Assembly: GCA_008638375.1 (NCBI GenBank)
Contig: CM018032.1
Span: 10,317,501-10,381,500 of the forward strand
DNA from: Nyssa sinensis
Lineage: Eukaryota > Streptophyta > Magnoliopsida > Cornales > Nyssaceae
Length of the DNA: 64,000 nucleotides
Direction of reading: 5' to 3'
Shown: one piece after another, positions 1 through 13,800 of the stretch
How positions within the stretch are numbered: the stretch's first letter is position 1
Layout: every line of letters starts with the position of its first letter
Made by a program: the position numbers and the translations under genes
The notes under the pieces: model-generated
The model's input: only the letters and a program-made list of their open reading frames with translations
The model's database searches: none
Told to the model about the DNA's origin: nothing

Positions 1-1816
1 ACTCTCAACCTTCTTGGTGGGAGTTGGAGGAGATATCACTCAAGCTAATGCTTGGTGATAAACAGTAAAACACATGCAAGCAATGAAACCTCAGAGATTC
101 TAAAACCTAGTCTACCCTCTTTCAATTAACAAGGACCAACATTGGGTAATAATTTATCATAGAAATAGCACACACTTGTTATGTACTTCATTTTAAAAAT
201 TTTAAAGCCTAGTCTACTCCTTTCAATTAATAAGGACCAATGTTGGATAATTAATTTATCATAGAAATATAACTTGTTATATACTTTGTTTTCCAACCAT
301 ATAGATATTGTTTTACTCATATTCGTCTACTTATTTCAACTTATTTTAAATAGGTAAGCATAACCTAGGATACATGATAAATACATGACAGTATGAAAAT
401 AACAGAAACCAAAATCTTGGTATGGTGCATGATTTGAGTCATTGACATCTACATTGATATGCAATGTTTTTAAAGGAAAAAGCATGAACGAAACACATCA
501 TATTCCTTGCCACATCAGGAATAAGCCTTTTTTTCCTTTTTTTTTTTTTAGGCAAATAAGTGTTATCTTACTCCCCAAAGGTGGCCTTTCTTTTTGTGCT
601 GCTGGCAGTCTTAGAGAAGATACTATTGACTACTCACAATTTAATACTATGAGGTACGATTCTTTCTAATTGGCATTGCAATAGCAAGCCAACAACCAAA
701 ACAGTAAAACACCCCTTCACTGTACAGTTGCTAGGGAGCTACAGTCATCTATATTCTCCATTGTTTAATATACAATGGGATATGCCCAAATCAGTAGTTC
801 ATTACCTAAGTAGTTGGATGAGGGGCTGTGCTAACAATAGAGTTGGTGGGATTTGGCAGTTGTGTTGTACCTTTGGTGTGTAGAAGGAACACAATAGATT
901 TTGGAGTTCTTTTGAGGGGGTCAAGTTGTCAATTGTAAGCTGAAACATTTGATAAGGAGTTCTCTGTGTTCATAATTATTGTATGAGTGAGGCTTTTCCT
1001 CATTTCTTTTATAGTTTTTTTTGGGATGAGTTTTATGTGCTTGATTTTTTAAAAAATGTATACACAGCGTGTACATGGGTTGTAACCCCCGGTTGTCTTC
1101 TAATGGATAGATTCTCTATCAATATGTGTGTGTGTGTGTGTATAAATATTGTGAAAAAAGGCAAGATAAAGAAATGAATACAAATAATTCAAATATTGTG
1201 TAAACAAGTTTTTATACAAATAATTAGATATTTGAATCAATACAAATATTTGAGTTTTATTGGGCTAGTATATTGGTCAATTTGGTTAGTCTTGTTTTGA
1301 GAAAGATTTTATTTGCCTAGGTTTTCTAGAGTCTACAGATAAGGTTTCTAAAAGCAAAACAGGTTTAGAATGAAGTAACACTGAATTTGAAGAGTTTATT
1401 AAATGACAATTGGTGATTTTTTCTCAAACCTCTCCTGCAGTTTTTTTTTTGGTTCTAATTATTCTTCTCTTTCTACTTCTTCATAGTTCTTATTACTGTA
1501 AATTTTTTCCTGACAAGTTTCTGTGAAGAATGTTATAGCAAGATATATTTTAGAATCATAACAACTTAACAAACTTCATTTCATCCAATTCTATCTACCA
1601 ACCACTACTCTTTTTCTTTAGACAAACACTTGAAGCAAAAGCGATTCCAAACCTTAATCCACCAAGTGATTGTAAGAATAATATTTCTAAATTAATGTTC
1701 TGAAATTCCAAGTGCTGTCCTCCATTAGTTTGGTATCAGAACTATGAAAACTGTTTCTTTGCACTTGTCCTACATTTAAAACCTACTGAATATAAGTCTG
1801 AACAGATATTTGGTTA
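1..1816. other. Intergenic, 3' side of the phosphatase gene
   Basis: No coding region could be supported here. The stretch is AT-rich, with a T-run near 537-550 and a short (GT)n run near 1127-1142. Open frames are short and have no recognisable domain. The phosphatase gene reads leftward into this region, so its 3' UTR and any extra 3' exon should lie between about 1500 and 1816. Confidence 0.6.
104..293. repeat. Imperfect tandem duplication, about 97-bp unit
   Basis: Two adjacent copies share the block with 'cctagtctac', 'tttcaattaa', 'aaggaccaa' and 'tttatcatagaaata'. The first copy is about 104-200 and the second about 203-293. They differ by scattered substitutions and small indels, so the duplication is not recent. 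No function is apparent. Confidence 0.7.
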
Positions 1817-4800
1817 TCAAAACAAATCCTTATTGTTCCTGCAATTTAAATATACATGCAGAGTGCTCACCTGTCCCAATCTTAAGCTTCTAATTCCAAC
1901 ATCAAATCCCATATCTGCTACAACTTCCTCGCCTTCAATTTCTGCATCAGTGAACGTGAGGGCTCGTTGTAGCTTCCTAGGACAGAACATCTCAACCTCT
2001 ACCATATATGAAGCAGTCACAGGTCGGTGATCAGAAAGCCTAAGATCGGTCCTCATATAATTTAATAACTTCATCCCCTTCCCAAATGAAAGAATGCGGT
2101 CACACCTGAAAGAAAAACAAAAGCAACTATTTGTCAAAACAATAAGAAATACAAACTTAATTAATCACCATAGACACGATGAAGTTTAGAACAATTAAGA
2201 CAACATAGATCTATATATTCCCAATCTTGATTCATCATATTTAATGTTTAGCGTTGACCAACCACTTTAGCATTTTCAATTTGTAGATCTTGTTTAAGCT
2301 CAAAGTTTTTGCGAGTTTACATCCCTTCTCTCTCAGTGTGTGCGCGTGCATGTGCGTTTTTATATGGATCATATGAGGCAAGATCCATGTACACCGAACC
2401 TAGAACTATACTCACACCTCTTATAACTTTTTGTAGAATTCCTGGTGCATCAAACCAACTACTAAATTCAGATACGTTTACTATACCTGTCATGCACGTC
2501 AAATACCAACAAAGTAGGATATAGGTAAGTTTTCCATCCATGAACTCACATTTATTTTTAATAAAATATTAGCAAAAAACTTTAATTCATGTAGATGAAA
2601 AAACTTAAATCTCCGATTAATTTGTTTTTTGACATACATGAGAAGAATGGAAAGAACATTCTATCCAACAATTAAGATAAAAAAATATGAATCCTACAAA
2701 AGTTTATTAAGAGGTATAAGAATAATTATTCTTGTGTAAACAAATCCTGTCCTAACTAATATACTCACACAATATCTATATATGTATATATATATATATA
2801 TAGAGAGAGAGAGGGAGAGAGAGAGAGGGGTAGGATGAAAATACATTTAGTCTAAAATTTTTACTCTTACAACCATCATAGATCCATATTTCACCAAGCC
2901 ACCATTAAATCATTAAATTAACTAGTATTCCCTTGGATGTGATGCATGGCAAATATTGTATTGATAATCCTCGAACTTCCATTCCTTTTTCTGGGGTAGG
3001 TTTTGAACTTACATTCTTATTATAATAATGGTTGGGAGTTGGGACAGGTCTTAGTTCCCAATCAACTTGATATTTGGAAAGTGTAATAGGTCCCATCAAA
3101 ATGTTACTAAGGGGTGTAAGAAATTTTTTCCACCAAGTGCAATCAATCCTAATGCCCTATATACATACAAATAAACATGTGTATGCAAGTCTCTAATTCT
3201 GCATTAAATTAATGAAATAGTATGATAGGGTGGCTCAAGCCCATGCATGGTGCAATTGTTGAACCATCAATGACAATACTTATTTATTTTATTTTGTTGC
3301 ATAAATCACCTGAAACAGTAGCATCAATCTTAATCATTGTTGGTGATGATGCTGTAATGATTTTATGAGCAAGAATGCCCCCAAAAAATGGTTAATTTTT
3401 CCCTTTGGAATGTAATGGATATTTTTTATATTGGCCCAAATAAGATCTACATAAGTTTATTAATTCACTAAACAATAAAAAATATAAGGTACCCACTAAA
3501 AAGCCATTGTCTTTACAATAATGAATGATACTCAGGCTCCATGTCATTCCCACATTACTTATGTGCTTGTATCTTTTAAAAAGACATGATATATGTTTAA
3601 TTAATAGAAAAGATCAAGCATTTTAAACTATTGGTCTGTTGTGTTGTGATACCACTAACCTAGTATACATAAACAAAGGCAAACATGTTAAATTGTTGAT
3701 GTATACCACTACCCTAGTATACACAAACAAAGGCGTGTGATACCACTAACCTAGTATATATAGACAAAGGCAGGAAATGTCCCAGTGGAAAGATAAGGGT
3801 TCTTACCCGGAATATAACATCAAGCATGCAGACCAGAACTCGAAGAATACACAATTTATAATACTCTCTAAAATTATTGATTAAGTTCGAGCCATGAAAT
3901 TGAAAGTAAAGATACACACCTCAGAAAATTTCAGTTTGTACCAACTAGGAACAAAAGGAAAAGCTCAACCTATGAAGCACGGACACTCTATTTTGGCTCA
4001 TGTGTCCGTGTCGAACACGTGTCGGACACCGACACCATTGGACACATCCCAGGCACTTGTCGAACACTTGAATCATGGATGTTGATGATTAAATAAAGAA
4101 GTTTTTTAATTTTTATTTAATGGTTTTGTTATTTTAATATCTTAATAATACTTTTAGGATTTGTGCTATTTTATACCAATTTTAATTGCAATAAAATTAG
4201 GTTTCTATTATATGATCATATAAAAAATATAAAAACATTATTTATATTCAACGTGTCCGTGTCCTACCTTTTTAGAAATAATGCATCTATGTGTCCGTGT
4301 CGTGTAATATCCGTATCCTATGTCCGTATCCGTGCTTCTTAGAGTTCAACAAATGCTAGCAAATGAGAAAAAAAATAAAGAAAAAAAGGACGGGGGGAGT
4401 CCAATCAGATGAGGAAATTGTTGAACAATAAAGAAAACAAGGGGAAAAAACTTATGATGAGCATCTATTTGAGTCAATCATTTCCAAGATCTAATTCAAT
4501 TTTTTTCTTATGTAGTGGAAACGCTGTACAATCTGAAGTTTTACTCAATATAATTACAACCATGGGACAAACAAGCACACAAAATTAGAAGTGTTTTTAA
4601 GCGACAAGGAAACAACCAAAGAAACATGCAAATATTCCCGCAGAAGCATATAGACATGTAGCTCCAGAAAATAAAGAAAAAGACAGGAAAACAAAACTAA
4701 GAGACAGTGAACATAATTTTCTGCAAAGGAATCATTCAAACAGACAACAATAACCAGACCTAAAGCGGGAAGAAAGAATGCGTCTCTAAGATACAAGGCA

Positions 4801-7800
4801 ACCAAAAAACGTATCACAAGCAGATTTGGGATCAACACAAGGATAATAAAAAGCTTGTAGATGCATACCATGCCGGAGTTCGCCTCCCAGCCTTTGGATC
4901 CTCTCCATAGTACCTCTCTGAATTTAACTCATACTTGTAAGTTGGTGGAAAATTTAAAATACCTTCAGACCATCCATCAAATGTACGCCCTTTTCTTAGC
5001 TCCCGTATAAGCTGACAGAATAGGAAGATGTCAATGTATTCAGCAACTGGACGTCAACTCAACTTGGCATCACACCAAGTACCATTCAAGTCAAAATTCA
5101 AATGTAAGTCAAAGCTAGCAATCACCCCCAACAAACTTCCATACTTCCATTTATGTTATTAAAATTGCTTAAACTTTGTCAATTATTTACTTAAAACCCA
5201 CACTTTTCAATGTTATGATAGATGTAAATGAATGTTTTGAGTCCATGAAGGATGGTTCAGGGTATTAAACTGAAAAATTCCATTTTCCAACTGCACAAAT
5301 ATAGGAATAGAATGGATGAAAGAATCAACCATGCGAAACAATAAATATATACAAGATATAACTATGTATGATGAAAAATGAAGATGATTGCACTAACTTA
5401 TTGATCTGGATCAACAAGCTTGCAGGCAAAATACCTCAACTGTTTGCTTTGGTTTCCAACTCTACTCTTACATCTATGAATATTCCTAAAAGTGAATCGT
5501 GAGTCTAAACCCCTTTATTTTTTTTTTCTCTATATTCTATATTTTATTTCCTCTTTCCTTTTGATATAGAGAAGAAACAAGTGCAATGCAAACAGCCTAC
5601 AATTTGAAATACAGTTTACCTATATCATGCCTGTTTGTACACATCAATAAATTTTCAAAAATGCTATATTGGAAGGCCAAATCACCTAGGCATTGACTAG
5701 ATGCCCAGCTCTTCCACTTTCTACATTCCAAATCTAAAAGTTCCCAACAACAATAAAAGTAGTGTCCGAAATCCCATGAAGTTTACCTATTGTACCAATA
5801 TTATGGAGACTATAATATACAATCTTACTGTGATATCAATGCCAGAAGTGTTATGATCAGCAATACACAGAAGAAGCTAATCATCACATGTAATGTGACA
5901 GGTGATACCATAAAAGAAAAAATATATAATACAATTAAGGCCATTTCAGTTTCACTTACAACGTCTTCCAAAAGGAGTAATTACAGAGCTAACAAAAGAT
6001 CAAATACAAAGCGTGGAATTCATATATTGATTGAGAGAACAAATGGGGCGAATCTCAATCCACTTGAAAATAGTCTAACAAAAATATATCAAATTCATAG
6101 ATTATGATCGAAATGTACAGAATTCAAAAACTTCACACAATCTCATTAATGGAAAAATGATAATACATAGACTCACACTTCAAAAATTGTACAATTAAGT
6201 GCATATTACCTTATTTTAATTTTATTACTAATGTACAGGGACAAAAACTAAAAATTCATTCCACATCTACTACAAGAAGTAACTTAAGTTATAACATTGT
6301 TATAAAGATAGGAAATTTTAATTATTCAATTGCATCACGACATACTATGCTTTCATTAATATTAACATTGTGTTATCAAGTATGAGGTTGACTATTTTTT
6401 TTAACATGAAGAACTAAAGTTCTGTAGGGGTATTTGCTTCCTAATAAGAACTATAAAACAGATAAAAGTTAAATCTAACAAAATTAATCATCCATGAAAT
6501 TCATCCATTGTAGATCCGTTGCTTTTGACTCAAACCCAGAAGCAATACCACGCCCCCCCTGGGTGGGGGGGGGGACCAATTGGGAACCCAATGATCACAA
6601 GAACATATGCAACAAATAATTTGATTAACCTAAGTACCAGAAATTAGGTTAAAATGATAGTTACTAGCTATTGTATCAGGGAGTATCTCCACCAAGTTAA
6701 TGAAATACATGCAAATGTACGGCCATGACAAACACACAAAAGCAAGCTATAATGGACCAACACAACTCCATATATTATTTCAGTATGTTTCACAATTATA
6801 ATTCTTATTCTGGCACGCACTTCACTTTCTAATGAAGTTGCGAAGTTTGCCTCTTCCACTTTATAATAGTTCCAGGAAAATAGAAATATAGAACAAGAAT
6901 ATGGACCATGTAGAATGGTACACTTAATTCATTGACTGGCAGTTCAACCCAAGACTAAAAGTGAATAGGACTCATTGTTCAATAATTCAAACTATGTCAG
7001 GGAAAGTTTAAAAAAAAGTGCAAAAATGCTAACTCACCTGGTCGCTCTCAACCAACTTGGACCAATCCTTTTTGGATATTAGCTCTCGAGTTTTCTCCCA
7101 AGACAAATTGATACGGTAATTTAGATCACCCAGCCATATTATTCTCCTGAAAAGAGATAAAAATTGCTAAGTGAATTCATTTCTTTTGAAGGAAGATGGA
7201 AAATGAGAATTATTTTCAATAATCTGCGAAAAAATGGAGATTAACTGAAGTTTTAATATCCATTTCACACAGTTTAACCATTCATGCAATACTTGAATGG
7301 GATAACCACACATCACCCACACACGGGTAGAATTCCTTCATTTTGGTGCAGTCCTAGTTTAATTGCAAAAATGTGCTACATTTTTCTTGTATATATCACC
7401 ATATAGGATACTTTCAGTTTTGCCAACTAAATCCAACAGCCACTATGCACATGAGGGTGAAACATAGGCAAACAGTTCTGTGTAAGGTAGAACACTTTCA
7501 GATTTATCAAAGAAAAAAAAGAAAGGATGAGTTCCATACAAGTTAACAAATTCTATTAAGAAATAAAACAAATATTTGAGACTTGTGAGAGTCGATTGAA
7601 TTTAAAAAGGTCGTCTTGCCAAAGATTAATACTACTGGTCAGGTCTAAGGACTATCACCACCTTCAAGAGGATGGCCTAATTCCCAAGTATGAAGAGTTT
7701 AATGCGGGTTCACGTGTGATAACATGGAAGCTAAAATGTATGCCCATATTTACCAGTCATGCTAGCCTTTTCCAACCTATTTAACTAAGTGAAGGGAAGA

Positions 7801-10800
7801 AAGAAAAAAAAAAAAGGAACTCAAGAATGCAAGCTTTTGCAGATAGCTCAAGCTGGACTTGGATAGCATGAGCTGGACTTGGAAAGGGCCTCCAAAGACA
7901 AGGTTTCTTAAACCCCCTAACATTCATGCTTCAAAGTTTATGGCAATGCCCAAAACAGGCATAACAATGAATAATGAATATGCAATTCTATAGATAAATT
8001 TGGAATTCAAAATTTTATTTTTTTTGTTTTCTATTTTTTACTCAGTGTTCCAGTTTTAGACTAGCACTGTAAAGTATGAAAAACACATTTAAAGATAGAA
8101 ATATAAAACCTTGAAACTTCACTCCAAGTAAAGAATTGGTTTACCGGTTCAAAAAATTTACAGCCATTAGCTTCCAAATTCTTTTTCTTGACCTTTTTCA
8201 AGTATTTGTTAAAATTCAAATGAAACTGTTGAAGATGTGGATTAGCAAATCATCTTTCAAGATTAAGTTCTGTTGCACAAATTTCAGAAAAAAAGGTAAA
8301 TTAGACAGGATTAACCACAATGCTGTTATTTTTATTGTTGTTTTCAATTTTCTTTGTTTTGTAATTTTATGAAATATTCATTATATTAACACCATGTGCC
8401 ACACTTAAAACATCCTCTCACAGAAAGGCAAAAAATTTCACCTTTTGTAATTTTATGAAACAATTTTAAAAACATATATTCATTATTTAAACACCATGTG
8501 CCTTGAAGTGGGGACTTAAAACATCCTCCAACAGTAAAGGCAAAAAAATTCACCTCTGCCTCTCACTTTTATAACGAATTCATGAATCTTTCAAGGATGC
8601 AACTAGGAAGAACTGCAAGTTTCAAGACAATACTTTTTAGTGGATGCAAAATGAGGGTTTCATAGTTAATGCTATTGATAGCCAGGGGTCGTAAATCCAT
8701 CGTGACTCCAACATGCCTGGTTTCAAATTTCAAGGAAAAACTAAGCAAAACAAAGAGTGGCTTTATTTATTTTCCTTTATATATAAGTATTATTAGAAAA
8801 ATTCTAGAACTATCCCTTGTCCAATAATGACTAGATATTGATACTCACTCGTGGTCATGGATGCTTTTGGGAAGTCCAATAGCCGAAACTGAATGAAAAT
8901 GAGTCCTTCGATGTATTTCATGCACATTGGCATTTCTTTTGAGTGAGTCCCCATCTTTTTCACCTGAGGTTAGGTGAGTACATATAAAACAGAATAGCGT
9001 CTGATATATAGACATGCTGACAGATATTGATCCCTGGAAAATTGTATGATATTTGAAGAATTACTATGACATACACAAAGTACTTAATGCAATTCAAGGA
9101 AGGGACCCAAATAAAACAAGCAAACTCATTGTAGAACAAATTACTGTAGTACAATCTGCAAACAAATATCAAAACATGTCACATGAAGCCAGGACCCAGC
9201 ATTTGGTCGTTCACCAATAAAGCAAGCTCTTTTTTTTAAAGCATAAATCCCCATCAACAACAACAACAAAAGCAAAAATGTTTTTTCCTTCTTTTTTTGA
9301 AAAGTAACAGAAGAAACTGTACGAAAATGTAAAATAATTGCAATCCTCCAACCTATAAGTTCAGCCCTGATCATTGGAAGATTTCAAAAAAATGAATCAG
9401 ATAAAATCATGTGCCCTCCATCAAGCTAACATTTTACTTGTGATGTCCTAGACAGGGACAACATTGCTGCCAAACCCCAAAGTCACATTACATGTACATA
9501 AAGTATCCAATTTACTTTTGTAATAAAATAACATCCCATTCTGAATTTTAGTATGATACTTAAAAATTAAATTTTCAGTTCTTGCACAGTACACCATAAA
9601 AGCATTTATCGTCTAAACTAAAAGCACACATATTCTAGACACAACAAATATGAAAATATAAAACCAATTTTTATAGTTCATAAATTTAATGTCCAGCCAC
9701 ACCAGCACCCAATGCCCAACACCTACACTACCCATCAGATGTACACCATATGCATTTCTCCTGGAAATTTACAACATAAATAAAGTACTCATAATCTTCT
9801 CATTTTTGACAAGACTTGGACCATTGGTTTTAAATATAGGTGCACATTCCCTTTTTAACTCACAATCAAAGATCACTTAAAAAAAATTTAATTTTACAAA
9901 ACAAAATTCTAATAATGAATTGTGATCTAATCCACCCATTAAAATTCTAAAAGATACATACGTCTTCCCACGGTTTACCTAAATGCAACCGATCCACAAT
10001 GGACACCTAAGCAGTTATGCTGGGCATTCAAAGGATTACCCTCTAGTGGACCTCAAATTTATTTAATTTTGATAAGTTAGTGGACCTCAATTTGATAGGC
10101 ACGTGACTTATGTGGTAGGCATTATTAGGGTGTATATTGCATTCAAGAGAATTTCCATAAGGTTGTGAGTAGAAGTACTTTAATTGAACCTAACTATTCG
10201 AGAGTTTGACATTGTGGGCCCATTCTCTAATAGGTTAAGCTTTTGGAGCAATTGGTTGCTTACCATGGTATCAAAGCCTTGGTTATGAGAGGTATTGGAT
10301 TCAAATCTTTCCATTTATATTTATTCCCTTTGTAGTTGGCTTGTGCAAAATTGCACTCTGTTCTCCTTTGTGTCTCTAGTTTCTTGTCTCTCCATGTGTG
10401 AATCTGAAGTCACATGTAAGGGGAATGTTGAGAGTTTGATATATATTGTTAGACCATTCTCTAATAGGTTAAACTTTTAGAGCAATTGGCTACTTCGCAC
10501 TAACCTAAAAGAGTAATCTTGTAGACTACATTAAAAATGCATGTGAGTAAATCTTTATGCATAAACCCCTATATATTTTTGGCCCTCAATGAGCCTCTCA
10601 TCTAATTTAAAGATTGATCCAACTTAAAAAATATAACAAACTTTGTAGTCAAAAGAGAATGACATATTATTAATGAGATCCTTCCTCCTTGCAAGGAGAA
10701 AATGCACAAGAAAGATAAATTTGAAGCTGATGAAGGCAAGTAAATTGAAATACTGAGCCTAGCTTTTATTTAATAATGGCATCCTCATCCTAGCTTTGAT

Positions 10801-13800
10801 GTGATAATAACATCTATTCATTCCAATTTAGAGGACACTATAGCAGTTGAATCTTCTTGGATATGCCAAGAGATAAAAAAAAATTTAAAGAGGGTGGGGG
10901 GATCTAGTGCTTCATAAAAGCCACTTTCTATTATTTGTTTCCCCAACCATATAATATTGCATCACCAGGAAAGAAAAAAAAAACAGTAGAATGTAAATTT
11001 TATGACAATGACTGAAAGAACTGATTAGAATGTGAAAAATATTCATCAAAATGTAAGTAAACATCAGGAAAGAAACGAACCTTGTTACCTACGTAGCCCA
11101 TTACACCCACACCGACAGTGGACACCTTTAAGTTTTGGATATGCTTACGCAAGCTTCTACGAACCCATATAGTGAGGAAAATCCCAACCATTTGCTTGCT
11201 GATTATCCTTACAAAAGGTCTTCTTCTTTTCCGGTACATGTGGGATTCAAGGTCAAGTTCTGCGAGGAATGCTGCCCCTGATTTCCCTCTATTATCACCA
11301 TTTATAGACAAATTAAAAGAATTAAAGGTCCTGAAAGATTTACAATCTTTAAAAGATTTAACAGATCTGAAGGAATTAGGCCTCTCTAAAGCATGCTGGG
11401 CCAGCAGATCTAACGGTGGCTCAGGCCAACTCAGACCTATCCTTTCTGTCCCACTAAGTGTTTTAGTTAATTTGCTTTTCTGTTGTGAAACTGATGCTTC
11501 TTCATTTCTTGTACACTCTTCCATCCGAAGGCAATTCAACCTTTCCAGCCTCTTTGGAGAAGAAAATTTCCTTTGTAAATCATGTTCAGCTGGCATGCAC
11601 AAATTAATATCCTCACTAGAGACCGAAGCTTCAGGATTCATAAATACATTTCTGCCTGGGACTGGTCCATCCCCAATTTCATCAAAATCGTTTGAATCTT
11701 CGTTCAATGGATGGATTTCTTCCTCGCCATCACTATCAGTTTCCAGTGATATTTCATCTTCTATATCTGGGGCATCATCAGTTGGCTTAAACCTCGATGG
11801 AGAAGGGGGATCACTGTAGCATTTAAACTTCGTCTTAGGCTGGATTTTATTAAGGGTGCCACGAATAATGTTTTCCCATTTTGGAACAGGCCGATTATCT
11901 TCAGCACCCAAGATATTTCCAGCATTTAATGGTATAATCTCCTGAAAACTGTAAATACAAAGCATATGCAATTATCCTAAAATGAACTCTTTATTGAATG
12001 TAAACAACATGTGGAGTCAATTAGCACTAATAATTTAGAAGTTTGTGTGTGTAGGAGAGGCTCAACTTACTCCTGGTGCCAGAATTTTTATTCTTACAGC
12101 CAATAATAACTTTTTGTTGAGTTCATCTTTCAATCCAACTACAGGATTAACTAACTTGATCTCATTTGTCATACATGCCAAATATCAAGTCATTTGGATA
12201 TAAGTGGTTTTTTATCTATGAACTCATAGTTTATATTTGTTTAAAATATTAAATAAAACTCTTACTTAAATTCATGATGTTGATGAGGCAGTTCTATGAT
12301 TTGTGGTGGAATGCATGATAAACACGAGGTGGACATTCAATCCAACTTTTATATCACCCAAAGATGAATCTTACAAAAAAGTTATTGATGGGTGTAAGAT
12401 TAACTTTTTTCTTTGATCGGTAAACGTAAATTGTATTAATCACAAGGTGTGAGATTAACTTATTCTTACACTAGGTATAACTGAATCCCTCCTTTATAAA
12501 TAGATAGGTATATAGACTTGAAAGAAAAACGAATTATAATTTGACATTTGCAAAGAACACCAAGTTTAGAATAAGCAAAACAAAATTGATTGAAGAAAAT
12601 CAAAATAAAACAACATTAAGATCAACAAATGATTTTTCATGAATAAGATGCTTCTAATAAGAATTATACAAACCACAGTAATTCAGTAAATAAATCTTTG
12701 AAACACTTACCCTATCACATAAATGTCAGCAGGCTCACTGATATCTAGCCAAGCTTCAATATCTAGGTCATCCGGTGGAAGTTTCCCTCCAACATTCCAT
12801 GTGCAGACACGTATTCTAGGAACACAAAAATAGCAGAAGAAGATAAAGGCACAGCTAACACAAACCTGATAAAGCGGTACTGACTCAAAATTACCATTAA
12901 CTTATGTGATTAATATATGTGCAGGAGGGCCATCATACCTGAGTTCTTTTGTGTTGATATATTGTGCCCTAAATGTCTCTGATTTTCGTCTTCTTAACCT
13001 GGGTAGAGCATCTGAGTTCCAAAGCAGTAAAGACCATAAAACAAATGAATTGAATGATGCAAATTCTATTAAAGGTTCTCCTGAATTTTCAATAATAAAG
13101 CTTGAGAATGGGTAAAATTAGAATTGGGAAAACATCTGGCCTTTGAGATTAAGCAGCATATCAATATGTCCATGAATAGCGGATAAAAGGCCAAATTAAC
13201 AAGAAGGGTTTAAAAGGGTACATACATGACATCCATCCATGGGAAATTCTAGAACTCGCGTTGACTTGAATTGGTTTGATTTAAAATTTCATAGCATTTA
13301 AACAACAAATTTGCGGTAAAATGCAGTGGGAAAAATTTAATATCTTGTGATGTATTCATAATAGATAAAATAGAAAAAAATTGACAATTCCATATTGACG
13401 TATGTTTCAACACTGGCCAGTTACCACAGTTTCCATCAAGAGTTTTCTGGACAATTCATAAAATTCAATGTCCAGAAGTTGAAAATTTCTCCAATTAAAT
13501 AAAGAAAATAATTTTATGCACATACACCTAACTTTTGTTATTTGTTTAACATGTAGAATGTTTTATATGGTCCCTGTTCAAACAAGTAACTCTGTCATCC
13601 ATGAAAAGAGAAAACAAAATCTACAAATCTTTGTATCATACTAAGGGCTTTCTTGGAATTAAATTTGCCAAGATCATTCTCCAAAAGGTGCATATTAAGA
13701 CTTCATCACAATAATAGCTAGTCTATTTTTTTTTTCCTCAAAATAATCGTAGCCTGAAGTTCATCAAAAGCGAGTTGACCAGACAAAATTAGGAACAAAA

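Noticed and set aside
11118..11819. 233-codon plus-strand frame
   Set aside because: It is the antisense shadow of the large phosphatase exon 6 (11081-11948), which has family homology and good splice sites.
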